This document shows positions 33,989 to 44,000 of a DNA stretch of 64,000 nt, in pieces. Each line of letters starts with the position of its first letter. Within the stretch, counting starts at the first letter, position 1. This DNA is from JAODBQ01 sp047602055. GTDB taxonomy: Bacteria; Actinomycetota; Acidimicrobiia; Acidimicrobiales; Ilumatobacteraceae. Below the pieces are notes generated by a model, which ran no database searches, was not told the DNA's origin, and saw only the letters and a list, made by a program, of their open reading frames with translations. The position numbers and the translations under genes were made by a program. The DNA lies in assembly GCA_047602055.1 (NCBI GenBank), contig JASGIG010000001.1, positions 2,232,001 to 2,296,000 on the forward strand, written 5' to 3'.

Positions 33989-34165
33989 TCAGGTCTGCGG
34001 CTTGTGGTGATCGCGGTGGCCGAGGGCGATGGCCAAACCGACCGGGCCGGCCAGCCACTCGCGCACGAGAGCCCGTGGTGGCCGCCGCCGCGAGCCGAGC
34101 ATCAGCTGCGGCACGATCCCGAGCCACAGCCACAACGACACTGCCAGAGCCAGTACTGCTGCCAT
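33989..34165 (-). CDS. Small membrane protein, 58 residues
   Basis: Too short for usual gene finding but well supported: the ATG at 34165 is preceded by GGAGGACCG, an ideal ribosome site, and the N terminus is a single hydrophobic helix (AAVLALAVSLWLWLGIVPQL). A basic stretch (GSRRRPPRALVREW) and a second weak hydrophobic segment with a His-rich tail (GHRDHHK) follow. I do not recognise a family. It could be a stress or transporter-associated small protein. The next 339 bp upstream (34166-34504) contain no gene. Confidence 0.55.
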   Translation of the reverse strand: MAAVLALAVSLWLWLGIVPQLMLGSRRRPPRALVREWLAGPVGLAIALGHRDHHKPQT

Positions 34166-34504
34166 CGGTCCTCCTGACGCTCCCGGACGACGGACGGTTC
34201 CGTGTCCGGTGGGGAAGAGTGCGCGGACGCGCCGGTGATGACGCAGGAGTGGAAGAAGTTCGGAGATCCCTCGGATCACCGCGCACGGAGCTGGCGGGCT
34301 CACGCGGGGCGCGCGTGAGGCGTCGCGCCGATGGACACCCGTCAGCTCGGTGCGGCCGGACCGCACCTGTCGTCGGGGCGGGACGATCGCCCCGGCGCTC
34401 GGGATGCGGCGCTCGTGCACGTGCGGGCGCGCCGTGCTTGCCGGGCGCCGGGAACCGTCCACGGCGGGGGTCTCACACCCCGGCGCTTCGTACGATGGCC
34501 GGCC
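34166..34504. other. Intergenic region, no gene seen
   Basis: These 339 bp separate two divergent starts, the small membrane protein and ACC deaminase. I see GC-rich short hairpins such as GGCGCGCGTGAGGCGTCGCGCC near 34306 but no recognised riboswitch, RNA gene or conserved promoter. Confidence 0.5.
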
Positions 34505-35518
34505 ATGCCGTCGCTCGATGACTTCCCCCGCCACCCGCTGATGTTCGGTCCCTCGCCGGTGCATCCGCTGCCCCGGCTGAGTGCCCACCTCGGCGGCAAG
34601 GTCGAGATCTGGGCCAAGCGTGAGGACTGCAACTCTGGCATCGCCTTCGGTGGCAACAAGGTCCGCAAGCTGGAGTACCTGGTCGCCGAGGCGCTCGCCC
34701 AGGGCTGTGACACGCTGGTGTCGATCGGCGGCGTGCAGTCGAACCACACCCGCGCCGTCACCGGTGTGGCCGCCCACCTCGGGCTCAAGGCCGTGACGGT
34801 GCAGGAGCACTGGGTGGACTGGCCGGACGTCGTCTACGACCGGGTCGGCAACATCCAGCTGTCGCGGTTGATGGGGGGCGACGTGCGCCTCGACCCGGCC
34901 GGCTTCGACATCGGCATCCGCGACTCGTGGCAGCGGGCGCTCGACTCGGTCGCCGAGGCAGGCGGCAAGCCGTACGCGATCCCTGCCGGAGCGTCGGACC
35001 ACCCGCTCGGCGGCCTCGGCTTCGCCAACTGGACGCGGGAGGTCGCGCTCCAGGAGGCGTCGCTCGACGTCTTCTTCGATCACGTGATCGTCTGCACCGT
35101 CACCGGCTCGACGCAGGCCGGGATGATCGCCGGCCTCGCGCTGGAGGATCGTCCGGACCGCCACCTCATTGGGATCGACGCGTCGGCGACCATCGAGCAG
35201 ACCGTCGAGCAGGTGACCCGCATCGCGACCGACACCGCGGCCCGGATCGGCGTCGAGCGGGACCTGCGGCCGGACGAGATCACCGTCGTCGACGGCTACC
35301 ACGCCGGCATCTACGGGATCCCCGACGAGCAGACGATCGACGCGATGCGCACCTGCGCCCGTCTGGAGGGGATGATCACCGACCCGGTCTACGAGGGCAA
35401 GTCGATGGCCGGCCTGATCGGGATGATCCAGTCCGGCGAGATCCCCGCCGGCTCCCGGGTGCTGTACGCCCACCTTGGCGGCCAGCCGGCGCTGTCCGCC
35501 TACGCCGGCGTCGTGTAG
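34505..35518 (+). CDS. acdS: 1-Aminocyclopropane-1-carboxylate deaminase
   Basis: This PLP enzyme cleaves ACC, the plant ethylene precursor, to 2-oxobutyrate and ammonia. The 337-residue length matches characterised AcdS. The PLP lysine is in GGNKVRKLEYL, the carboxylate-binding QSNH in SIGGVQSNHTRAV, and DPVYEGKSMAGLI gives the Tyr-Glu pair that separates true ACC deaminases from D-cysteine desulfhydrases; YAHLGGQPALSAY closes the protein. It stands alone with no Lrp-type regulator beside it, unlike many rhizobacterial acdS genes. D-cysteine desulfhydrase activity is the main alternative, but the diagnostic residues favour ACC. Confidence 0.9.
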   Translation: MPSLDDFPRHPLMFGPSPVHPLPRLSAHLGGKVEIWAKREDCNSGIAFGGNKVRKLEYLVAEALAQGCDTLVSIGGVQSNHTRAVTGVAAHLGLKAVTVQEHWVDWPDVVYDRVGNIQLSRLMGGDVRLDPAGFDIGIRDSWQRALDSVAEAGGKPYAIPAGASDHPLGGLGFANWTREVALQEASLDVFFDHVIVCTVTGSTQAGMIAGLALEDRPDRHLIGIDASATIEQTVEQVTRIATDTAARIGVERDLRPDEITVVDGYHAGIYGIPDEQTIDAMRTCARLEGMITDPVYEGKSMAGLIGMIQSGEIPAGSRVLYAHLGGQPALSAYAGVV

Positions 35519-35635
35519 CAGGTCGCCTCCGCGCGCCGGTCGCCGCCCGATGCGTCGGCGCCGGGCGTCGGTGCTCGATCGTGCGTCAGGTTGGGTTCTT
35601 GACGCTCACAACGGTTGCTTCGGCTCGATCGCGCG

Positions 35636-37558
35636 TCAGGTTCGTGACACCGGCCAGAGGCGCGTGCGTAGGCCCGTCGCGCGGGTGATGGGGCGGCGCA
35701 CGGCGGCGCGCACGCTGGCCTCGGTGCCGGCGACGATCAGCCGTTGCTGGGCGCGCGTCACGGCGGTGTACAGCAGCTCGCGGGTCAGCACCGGTGAGGT
35801 CGGCTCGGGGAGGACGACGGCGACGGTGGCGAACTGCGAGCCCTGGCTCTTGTGGACGGTCATCGCGTAGACGGTCTCCACCGAGGCCAGCCGGCGCGGG
35901 CTGAGCCAGGCGACGTCGTGGCCGCGGCGGAACGCGGCGGCGATCCCGTCCGGCGTGCGCACGACGACGCCGGTGTCGCCGTTGTAGAGCTGCAGGCCGT
36001 AGTCGTTCTCGGTGACGAGCAGTGGGCGGCCGACGTACCACGGGCCGGCCGTCGCGCCGTCGGCGAGCCACTGCTCGACGAGCGCGGTCCACGTGCTCGC
36101 CCCGGCGGGGCCGTGGCGGTGGGCGCAGAGGATGCGCAGCTCGCCGAGCGCGGTCAGCGCGGCGTCGGCGTCGCCGGCGCGGGCCGCGTCGGTCAGGCGC
36201 GATCCGGCGGCGGTTGCCGCGTCGCGGACGGGGGCGAGCAGCGCGGCGGCGGCGTCCGGTTCGCCGTCGAGCCACTCGATCGCCGTGTCGCCGTCGCTGC
36301 CGGCGGCGCGCAGCCGTTCGAGCGTGGCCTCCTCGTCGCCGGCGCGGATCGCCGCGGCCAGCTCGGCGATCGCCCCGCCGAAGCGGTGCACGGCGCGCAG
36401 CACCACGATGCCGCCGGCGACCGGTGACGTCACCGCGGTGCCCGGCTCACCGGCGGGACCGACGATGTCGCCGAGCACGGCGCCGGCCTCGATCGACGCC
36501 AGCTGGTCGGGATCGCCGACGAGGATCAGGCGCGCCCCGGGCGCGAGCGCCTCGACGAGCTTGGCCATCAGCGACGTCGACACCATCGACGTCTCGTCGA
36601 CGACGACCACGTCGAACGGCAGGCGGTTCGTCCGGTCGTGGCGGAAGCGGCTGCGGCTCCCCGGTCGCCAGCCGAGCAGGCGGTGCAGCGTGACGGCGCG
36701 CAGCCCGGCCAGGCGCCGGCGGGCGCCGTCGCCGACGGGCAGGCGCCCGGCCTCGTCCTGCACGGCCTCCTCCAGGCGGGCCGCGGCCTTGCCGGTCGGC
36801 GCGGCGAGGGCGACGCGCGGCAGGCGGTCGCCGGCGTGTGCGGCCTGCTCGTCGAGCAGGGCGACGATGCGCGCCACCGTCGTCGTCTTGCCGGTGCCAG
36901 GACCGCCTGCGACGACCGCGAACGAGCAGCGCACCGCGGCGGCCGCGGCGGCGCGCTGCAGGTCGTCGGGCCTGTTGCCGAACAGGCGGTCGAGGCCGTC
37001 GGCGAGCAGCGCCTCGTCGACGGTGGGCGGCGTGGCCCCGGCGGCGACGAGCGCGTCGGCGATCGCCCGCTCCTGGCGCCAGTAGCGGTCGAGGTACAGG
37101 CGGGTGCCGTCGAGGCGCAGCGGCAGACGCTGCGCCGGTCCGTCGCCGTCGGCCACCAGCGCGCTGGTCCGCAGCCGGTCGAGCCAGCCGTCGAGGTCGG
37201 GCCACGGCAGCGCCGAGAGGTCGGCGTCCTCGTCGAGATCCGACGTCGCCGTCTCGGCCAGATCGGCGAGATCGACGCAGACGTGTGCCTGCCGCGGGGC
37301 GCGCACCGCGAACGCCGCGGCCAGCAGGACGCTCTCGTGATCCTCGCCGGTCAGCGCGCCGAGCCGCCGCGCGACGTGCACGTCGGCGGCGTGCAGCACC
37401 CCGGCGGCGTTGAACGCCCCGAGCACCCCGCCCACGCCCAGCGCCACCCACGGTTCGTTCCCGTCCAATGCCCTCGTTCGCGTCGCGCCGCTGACGACGT
37501 CTTCCGTCGCGGTCGGCGCGACATGAACGGGGTGGGTGGGGTCGGCGGCGGGGGTCAT
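35636..37558 (-). CDS. recD: Exodeoxyribonuclease V subunit alpha RecD
   Basis: This 5'-to-3' helicase subunit of RecBCD has 640 residues. An N-terminal domain contacts RecB; the SF1 motor begins with Walker A GGPGTGKTTT at about 218-227, then LAAPTGKAAARL, VVVDETSMVSTSLMAKL (Walker B), LVGDPDQLASIEAGAVLGD and the C-terminal VYAMTVHKSQGSQF and LYTAVTRAQQRLIV. All helicase motifs are intact. ATG 37558 overlaps the recB stop by four bases. It is the last gene of recC-recB-recD. The 117 bp between its stop and the convergent acdS stop hold only a short GCGCGTCAGGTT direct repeat. Confidence 0.94.
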   Translation of the reverse strand: MTPAADPTHPVHVAPTATEDVVSGATRTRALDGNEPWVALGVGGVLGAFNAAGVLHAADVHVARRLGALTGEDHESVLLAAAFAVRAPRQAHVCVDLADLAETATSDLDEDADLSALPWPDLDGWLDRLRTSALVADGDGPAQRLPLRLDGTRLYLDRYWRQERAIADALVAAGATPPTVDEALLADGLDRLFGNRPDDLQRAAAAAAVRCSFAVVAGGPGTGKTTTVARIVALLDEQAAHAGDRLPRVALAAPTGKAAARLEEAVQDEAGRLPVGDGARRRLAGLRAVTLHRLLGWRPGSRSRFRHDRTNRLPFDVVVVDETSMVSTSLMAKLVEALAPGARLILVGDPDQLASIEAGAVLGDIVGPAGEPGTAVTSPVAGGIVVLRAVHRFGGAIAELAAAIRAGDEEATLERLRAAGSDGDTAIEWLDGEPDAAAALLAPVRDAATAAGSRLTDAARAGDADAALTALGELRILCAHRHGPAGASTWTALVEQWLADGATAGPWYVGRPLLVTENDYGLQLYNGDTGVVVRTPDGIAAAFRRGHDVAWLSPRRLASVETVYAMTVHKSQGSQFATVAVVLPEPTSPVLTRELLYTAVTRAQQRLIVAGTEASVRAAVRRPITRATGLRTRLWPVSRT

Positions 37559-40500
37559 CGGGCGCCTTGGTCGAGGACGTCGCTGGCGGCGACGACGAGG
37601 GCCGCCGGCGGGCGCCACGTGAAGACGCCGCAGCGCGCGCCTTCGAGCACGGGGGTGCCGGCGCCGACCATGCCGCGCAGGAACAGGTACCGCGCGCCGG
37701 CCAGGTTGGTCGCCGGGTCGTATCCCGGCAGGCGCCAGCGCAGGTAGCGGTGCAGGGCGACGAGGTACAGCAGCGCCTGCAACGGGTAGTGAGCGTGGAT
37801 CATCGCCTCGGTCAGGCGTGACGGCCGGTAGTCCTCGACGGTCAACGGGGCGCCTTGCGTGCCGAGCCAGTTCGTCTTGTAGTCGACGACGGTGAAGCGC
37901 GAGCCGGCGCGCAGCACGAGGTCGATGCTGCCGGTCAGGTAGCCGCGCAGCTCCGTCGCCAGCAGCGGATCGCGCAGGTTCGTGGCATACCCGGCGAGCA
38001 CGTCGCCGGCCGGCAGGTGGGCGTCGAGCAGGTCGGCGAGGGCCGCCGTGCTGACCACCCCGCACGGGCGATCGCCGCCGGCGACGGGGAGGTCGAAGGT
38101 CAGCTCGTCCAGGCGATCGACCCGCGCCACGTCGCACAGCCGCAGCTCGTTGGCGCCCGGCCCGAGTGGCGTCTCGATCGCGGCGACGAGCCCGTCGATC
38201 ACGGACTCGGCCGGGCCGATGCCGCCCGCCGACCATGCCGTCGCCGACTGCAGCGCCCGTGCCACCTCCGCCGGCAGGTCGGGCGCGGTGAAGTCGACGT
38301 GCTCCAGCACGCTGTGGACGAGCGTGCCGGTGCGCGCTCCCGCGGTCATCGCCGCCAGCGGGACGGGTGAGCCGGCGGCCTCGACCGCGACGATCGCGGC
38401 ACCGGGCGAATCGGGCTCGTCCTCCAGCGCCGACGTGTCGCTCTCGCTCGTCACCCGGTCGACGACGGTCGCCGCGTCGTGGGCGAGTGCGGTGAGGCTG
38501 CTGTACGACGCCCGCCGCCATGCGCCGTCGAAGCCACGGGTGAACGGCCGCACTGCGAGCGCCGGACGGGCCTGCTCCGGTGGCGTCCACCGCGTGAGCC
38601 TTGAGCCGTCGGCGCGCTCGACGGCGATCACCGCGACACCCGGGGGCTGCGTCCCCGAAGCCGCTCGACGTCCGGCTTGCTGGCGGTCGCTCGACACGAG
38701 CGAGGCGAGCTCGGCGACGCGTCGCTCGACCGCCCGCTCGCCCGGCGAACGGTCGAGGCGGACCGCGCCGGGCGCGAGGTCGCCGGCGAACAGGATCCGC
38801 GCCAGTGCCGACTCCCGGCTGTCGAACGTCGTCGCCCAGTGCACGACGGTCTGCTGGCGGGCGCGGGTCAGCGCGACGTAGGCGAGCCGCAGCGTCTCGC
38901 CGAGCACCTCGGCGACGTGCGCGGCCTTGTGTGCCTCGTGGCCCGGTGCCGACGGTCCGCCGACGTCGATCGTCCGGCGGTTGCCGCGCGACGGATCGGC
39001 GAACACCGGCAGCGGGTCGTCGGGGATGTACGGCGGCAGCCACAGGTACGGCACGTAGACGAACGGGAACTCGAGGCCCTTGCAGCGGTGGATCGTCAGC
39101 ACCTGCACGGCGTCGGCGTCGGCGTCGAGGCGCCGGCTGCGCTCCTCGTCGAGATCGCCGGGCGCGTCGGCGATGCGTGCCCGCAGCCACTTCGTCAACG
39201 CGGCGACGCCGAGGCGCTCGGCGGTCTGCTCGTGATGCAGCAGCTCGCCGATGTGGCGCAGGTCGGTGAGGGCGCGCTCGCCGTCGTCGCCGGCGAGGAC
39301 GCGTGCCGGCAGCCCCTCGGCCTGGCTGATCGCCTCGGCGAGCGCGGCAACGCCGCGGCGGCGCAGCAGAGCGGCCCACTCGTGCAGGCGGACGTGGACG
39401 GCATCCCACTCGGCCTCGCCGGCCGTGGCGACGCGTGCCGCCGACCAGCCGAGGAACACGCTCATCGCCGCGGCGCGCACCCGTGGCCTCGACGTCGGCC
39501 GCTCCAGCGCTTCGAGCAGGACGAGCCAGTCGCGCGCCACCGGCGCGCCGAACACGCTGCGCGAGCCGGCGACGACCGCTGGCACGCCGGCGGCGTCGAG
39601 CGCCTCGCGCACCGCCGTCATCTCCCGATGGGTTGGGACGAGGACGGCGACGTCGCCGGGCCCGACCGGACGCGCGTCCGTGTCGTCGCCGCCGGCGTCA
39701 CGGGTGACGAGTGCGGCCTTCGACGACAGCAGCTCGACGATGTCGGCGGCGACGTCGGCGGCCACCTCGCGCCGTGCCGACGCCGCCATCGCCCAACCCT
39801 GACGGGTCAGCTCGACGTGGCCGTCGTCGCGCTCGACGAGGCGCACGCGCAGCGCCGCGTCGCTCGGCGCATCGCGCAACCGGGGGCGCTCGTTGGCTGC
39901 CGCGGCGCGCACCGGCCGGTAGCGGATGTCCGGATGGCCGAGCGCCATGCCGGCGAACAGCTCGTCGTAGGCGGTCACCAGCGGGCCGTCGCTGCGCCAG
40001 TTTCGATCGAGGGTCGCCACCGCCCCGGCCTTGCCGACGGCGTCGAGGTAGGTGTGCACGTCGGCGCCGCGGAACGCGTAGATCGCCTGCTTCGGATCGC
40101 CGATCAGCACCAGCGTGCTCCCCGGCACCTCGACGAATGCCCGGCGCAGCACGTCCCACTGCACCGGATCGGTGTCCTGGAACTCGTCGACCATGACGAC
40201 GTCGAAGCGCCGGCCGAGCCGCCGTGCCGCGGCGGGATCGCGCAGCGCCGCCTCCAGGCGGGTGAGCAGGTCGTCGTAGGTGAGGATCCGCAGGCTGCGC
40301 TTGCGCCGCTCCAGCTCGTCGCGCACCGCCCCCGCGAGGCGTGCCCGGGTCGCGGCCAGCGCACCGGCCGGCACGTCTGCCGCGCCGGGGACGATGATCG
40401 CCGCCGGCTGGTCGACCACGGCCCGTCCGATCTCGCGGGCGAGGCCGATGCCGAGCTCGTCGGGCGGGACCTGGTGGGCGAACTTGCGCAGGTACAGGTC

Positions 40501-41019
40501 GTCGACGACCTCCTCGACGAGGTCGGCGATGTCGTCGGCGAGCACCGCGTTGCGGTCGACGTCGCCGGCGACGCCGATCCCGCTGAGAACCTGCTGGCAG
40601 AAGCCGTGGGTGGTGGCGATCGTCGCCGCGTCGAAGTCGGCGAGCGCCCGCCGGACGCGCTCGCGGCGGCGGAGCAGCTCGTCGGTCGGGGCGTCGACGA
40701 GCAGCGCGGTGACCTCGTCGACATCGGCTGCTGCGGACGCCTCGCCGAGGGCCGCTGTGGTCAGCGCCGCCTCGGTGAGCACGAGCCGGTCGCGCACCCG
40801 GGCGCGCAGCTCACCGGTGGCCATCCGCCCGAACGTCACCAGCAGCAGGCGCGGCAGCGGCAAGCCGCCGGCCACCCAGCGCACCGTGAGCGCAGCGATC
40901 GTGTACGTCTTGCCCGTCCCGGCGCTGGCCTCCAGCACCGTCAGCCCCGACGGCAGCGGACCGCACACGTCGAACGGCGCGACGGCCGTGACATCGGTTC
41001 GCTCGTCGATGCGTGTCAC
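37555..41019 (-). CDS. recB: Exodeoxyribonuclease V subunit beta RecB
   Basis: The 1154-residue RecB joins a 3'-to-5' helicase to the nuclease of RecBCD. Walker A EASAGTGKTYTI is at residues 30-41, Walker B VVMVDEFQDTDPVQW and later LVLIGDPKQAIYAFRGAD, QVLTIHRCKGLEFPFVYVP and LAYVALTRARQ. The nuclease domain has GSIDLVLRAG and VVDYKTNWLG at 1044-1053, the RecB Asp-x-Lys motif. An odd 20-residue stretch from about 38641-38700 is a copy of interspersed repeat family 1 read in frame within a variable linker after the last helicase motif. GTG 41019 overlaps the recC stop by four bases. Confidence 0.94.
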   Translation of the reverse strand: MTRIDERTDVTAVAPFDVCGPLPSGLTVLEASAGTGKTYTIAALTVRWVAGGLPLPRLLLVTFGRMATGELRARVRDRLVLTEAALTTAALGEASAAADVDEVTALLVDAPTDELLRRRERVRRALADFDAATIATTHGFCQQVLSGIGVAGDVDRNAVLADDIADLVEEVVDDLYLRKFAHQVPPDELGIGLAREIGRAVVDQPAAIIVPGAADVPAGALAATRARLAGAVRDELERRKRSLRILTYDDLLTRLEAALRDPAAARRLGRRFDVVMVDEFQDTDPVQWDVLRRAFVEVPGSTLVLIGDPKQAIYAFRGADVHTYLDAVGKAGAVATLDRNWRSDGPLVTAYDELFAGMALGHPDIRYRPVRAAAANERPRLRDAPSDAALRVRLVERDDGHVELTRQGWAMAASARREVAADVAADIVELLSSKAALVTRDAGGDDTDARPVGPGDVAVLVPTHREMTAVREALDAAGVPAVVAGSRSVFGAPVARDWLVLLEALERPTSRPRVRAAAMSVFLGWSAARVATAGEAEWDAVHVRLHEWAALLRRRGVAALAEAISQAEGLPARVLAGDDGERALTDLRHIGELLHHEQTAERLGVAALTKWLRARIADAPGDLDEERSRRLDADADAVQVLTIHRCKGLEFPFVYVPYLWLPPYIPDDPLPVFADPSRGNRRTIDVGGPSAPGHEAHKAAHVAEVLGETLRLAYVALTRARQQTVVHWATTFDSRESALARILFAGDLAPGAVRLDRSPGERAVERRVAELASLVSSDRQQAGRRAASGTQPPGVAVIAVERADGSRLTRWTPPEQARPALAVRPFTRGFDGAWRRASYSSLTALAHDAATVVDRVTSESDTSALEDEPDSPGAAIVAVEAAGSPVPLAAMTAGARTGTLVHSVLEHVDFTAPDLPAEVARALQSATAWSAGGIGPAESVIDGLVAAIETPLGPGANELRLCDVARVDRLDELTFDLPVAGGDRPCGVVSTAALADLLDAHLPAGDVLAGYATNLRDPLLATELRGYLTGSIDLVLRAGSRFTVVDYKTNWLGTQGAPLTVEDYRPSRLTEAMIHAHYPLQALLYLVALHRYLRWRLPGYDPATNLAGARYLFLRGMVGAGTPVLEGARCGVFTWRPPAALVVAASDVLDQGAR
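38641..38694 (-). repeat. Interspersed repeat family 1, copy D, in frame inside recB
   Basis: On the minus strand GAGCGACCGCCAGCAAGCCG, then GACGTCGAGCGGCTTCGGGG and ACGCAGCCCCCG, matches the family 1 consensus over its whole length. It encodes residues SDRQQAGRRAASGTQPPG without shifting the frame, in a linker where an insertion would be tolerated. Confidence 0.6.
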
Positions 41020-44000
41020 TGCTCGACCTGCTCGACGTCCAGCAGCGGGCCCCACAGGCGCCGGGCGTAGCGGGTGGCACGGCTCGCGTCGTTCGACCAG
41101 CCGGGGCCGCACTCGTCGGGCCGCGGTTGCTCCTGCAGCAGCCGGGCGAACGGCACGCCGGCGCCGAGCACGAACACGTGATCGCGGTCGCGGTCCTCGT
41201 TCGGGAAGCGGCCGTTGACCGGCGTCTCCCACTCCATGCGAGGGTTGCCGGCGCGGCTGGCCAGCGCCGCCGAGGTCTTGCACCACAGCGGCAGCGGTTC
41301 GCGCATGCCGCGGGCGTAGAGGTCGACGAGCACGCGCAGGTGGTCGGCTGCGACGTCCGCAGGGATGGCCGGGATGTGGGCGACGACGGCGCGCGTGCCG
41401 CGCCGGCCGACGGTGACGGCGCGCGCCCCGGTGGTGCGGCCGTCGGCGGACAGCGCCAGCAGGCGCACCCAGGCGGCGATGCGCTGCTTGGGGCCGAGGG
41501 TCGAGTACGTCGCACCGAGCAGCGTCGTGCCGCGCACGGTGACGGTCCCGGCGAGCGTCGTGCCGTCAGGTGCGGTGGGCACGTCGATCGACACGTCGAC
41601 GGCAGCAGGGGAGGGCTCGTCAGCGGCGGCGGTGACCACGGCCGCGTGGATCCGCTCGACGGCGGGCATGATCCTGCCGAGCACGGCCCCGCCGAGCGGG
41701 CCGGGCGGCAGCTCGCCGCGCACCCGCTCGGCGGCGACGGCGGTGTCCCAGTCGGCGCCGGCCAGGCGGGCGGCGAGCAGGCGATCGCCGACGCGCCAGG
41801 CGGCGAGGCCGTCGAGCTCGACGGGGATCGCGTCGAGCAGCTCGTCGTCCTCGCCGCCGACGGTGATGCCGAGGCGCCGTCGGAGGAACGCGCGGGTCGG
41901 GTGCTCGACGAAGCGGACGAGGTCGTCGAGCTCGACGGTCGACACGTCGAACGGGGGCAGCGGCGCGGCGAGGAACGGCGCGGGCGCGCGACGCGAGCCG
42001 CGCTGGGCCTCGGCGCCGGCGAGGTCGACGGGATCGAACGCCCACGGACCGCTCCGGCGCAGTGCACCGTCGAGGAAGTTGCGGCCGTCGAACGGCTGCA
42101 GCGGGTGCTCGGTGAGCACGGCGTGGCGCGCCGGCGAGCCGTCGGCGGTGGCGACGGTGGCATCGACGACGTCGAGCAGCTCGCCGATCGGCACCGACGG
42201 CGGGCGTACGGCGTTGGTTCGCTCGTCGCGTCCGCTGTAGGTGACGACGACGTGCTCGCCGGCGGCGAGCAGCGCGTCGAGCAGCAGCTGGCGGTCCTCG
42301 GTGCGCACGTCGTGGTCGCCGGGTCGCGGGTCGCGCAGCAGCAGGTCGTCGCCGTCGGGCGCGCCGTGGCGCGGGAACGCGCCGTCGTCGAGACCGAGCA
42401 GGCCGACCACCCGGTGCGGCACCGAGCGCATCGGCACGAGCGTGCACACCGTCAGGTCGCCGGTGCGGAAGTTGGCCCGGCTCGGCCTGCCGCGCAGCTC
42501 GTCGCCGAGCAGCGCACGGACCTCGGCCAACGACAGGGCCAGGGCGCCCGTACCTGACACACCGGCGGCATCCGTGGCGGCGTCGGCAGCGGCAGCGCCC
42601 GAGGCGCTGCTTGCGCCCGGGGGTGAGTGGGCGCCGGCGGTCCCAGAGCTACCTGGGGTGGCGGCGCTGACGGCACCTGAGGCACGAGCGGTGCCCGGGG
42701 CGCTGGGGGCATCGGGCGCGTCACCGGCCTCGGTGGCGATCTCGTCGAGCAGCGCGTCCAGCTCGGCGCGCTGCCACGCGCCGTCGGGAGCAACGGCGGT
42801 GAGCGCGTCCGCGGCCTCGGCGATCACCTCGGCCCAGTCCCCGATTGCCCGGTCGACGGCGAACGTGGTGACGGCCGCGCCGACCCGGTCGACCAGCTCG
42901 GCGAAGCGTCCGGCCAGCTCGATGTCGCTGCTGTCGACGTCGTCGAGCGGCAGCGCCCCGCCGACGAGCGGCAGGTCGTCCTCGGTCATGCTGACGCCGA
43001 GCAGCAGCCGGTCGAGGCCGGCGCGCCACGTGTTCACCGGCAGCACGTGCAGCTTGAACGGGGCGCGGTGCTCGGCGTCGAGCCCCCAGCGCACACCGGT
43101 CGCGGCGACCCACTCCTCGATGCGGGCGAGGGCGTCGTCGTCGAGGCGGAAGCGCCGTCGCACCGCTTGGAGGCCGGCGAAGTCGACGAGCTGCGAGGCG
43201 GTCAGTCGGGACGCGGCGAGGTCGAGCAGCGCGCTCACGGCGGCGAGCACGGGGTTGACCTGGCGCACGGCGCGGTCGGCGAGGCGCACCCGCAGGCGGC
43301 GGGTGCCGGCGGTCGGCACGGCCGGGCCGGCCTCGTCGGCACCACCGAACGTCGCATGGATCAGCGGCGCGAACGTCTCGATGTCCGGGCACATGACGAC
43401 GACGTCGCGCGGCTCCAGCGTCGGGTCGTCGGCGAGCAGGTGCAGGATCGCGTCGCGCAGCACCTCGACCTGGCGGGTCCGGCCGTGGCAGGCGTGGATC
43501 TGCAGGCTGTCGTCGCCGGGATCGAGCAGCGGTCGTGCCTCGTCGGGACCGGGCGGGGCGTCGTCGTCGCACACCGCGGCTTGCAGCCGCCCGAGCAGGG
43601 TGGCCGGCGGCTCGTCGCCGGGGTGGTGGACGTCGCGGCGCGGCGCCGCCGTGCCGGCGAGGACGGGCTGCATGCTGCGGGCGTCGCGACCCCAGGTGGC
43701 CAGCAACGGATGACGGGCCTCGTCGCCGTGGGCCCACAGCGCCGGCGACGGATGCAGGAGCAGCAGGTGGACGTCGCGGGACTCGGCGACGGCGTCGAGC
43801 ACGTGGCGCACGCTGGGGGCGATGCGGGTCAGGCCGAACAGGGCGACCCGGGGCGGCAGGTCGACGAGTGCCGGCTCGTCGCGCAGCCGCCGGCACGCCG
43901 GGCCGAGGCGCTCGGCCGGGCTGGCGACGCCGATCCGGGCGCGCAGCCGGCGCCACAGCTGCGGCTGCCACACCATGTCCGCCGGCAGCGCGGCACCGTC

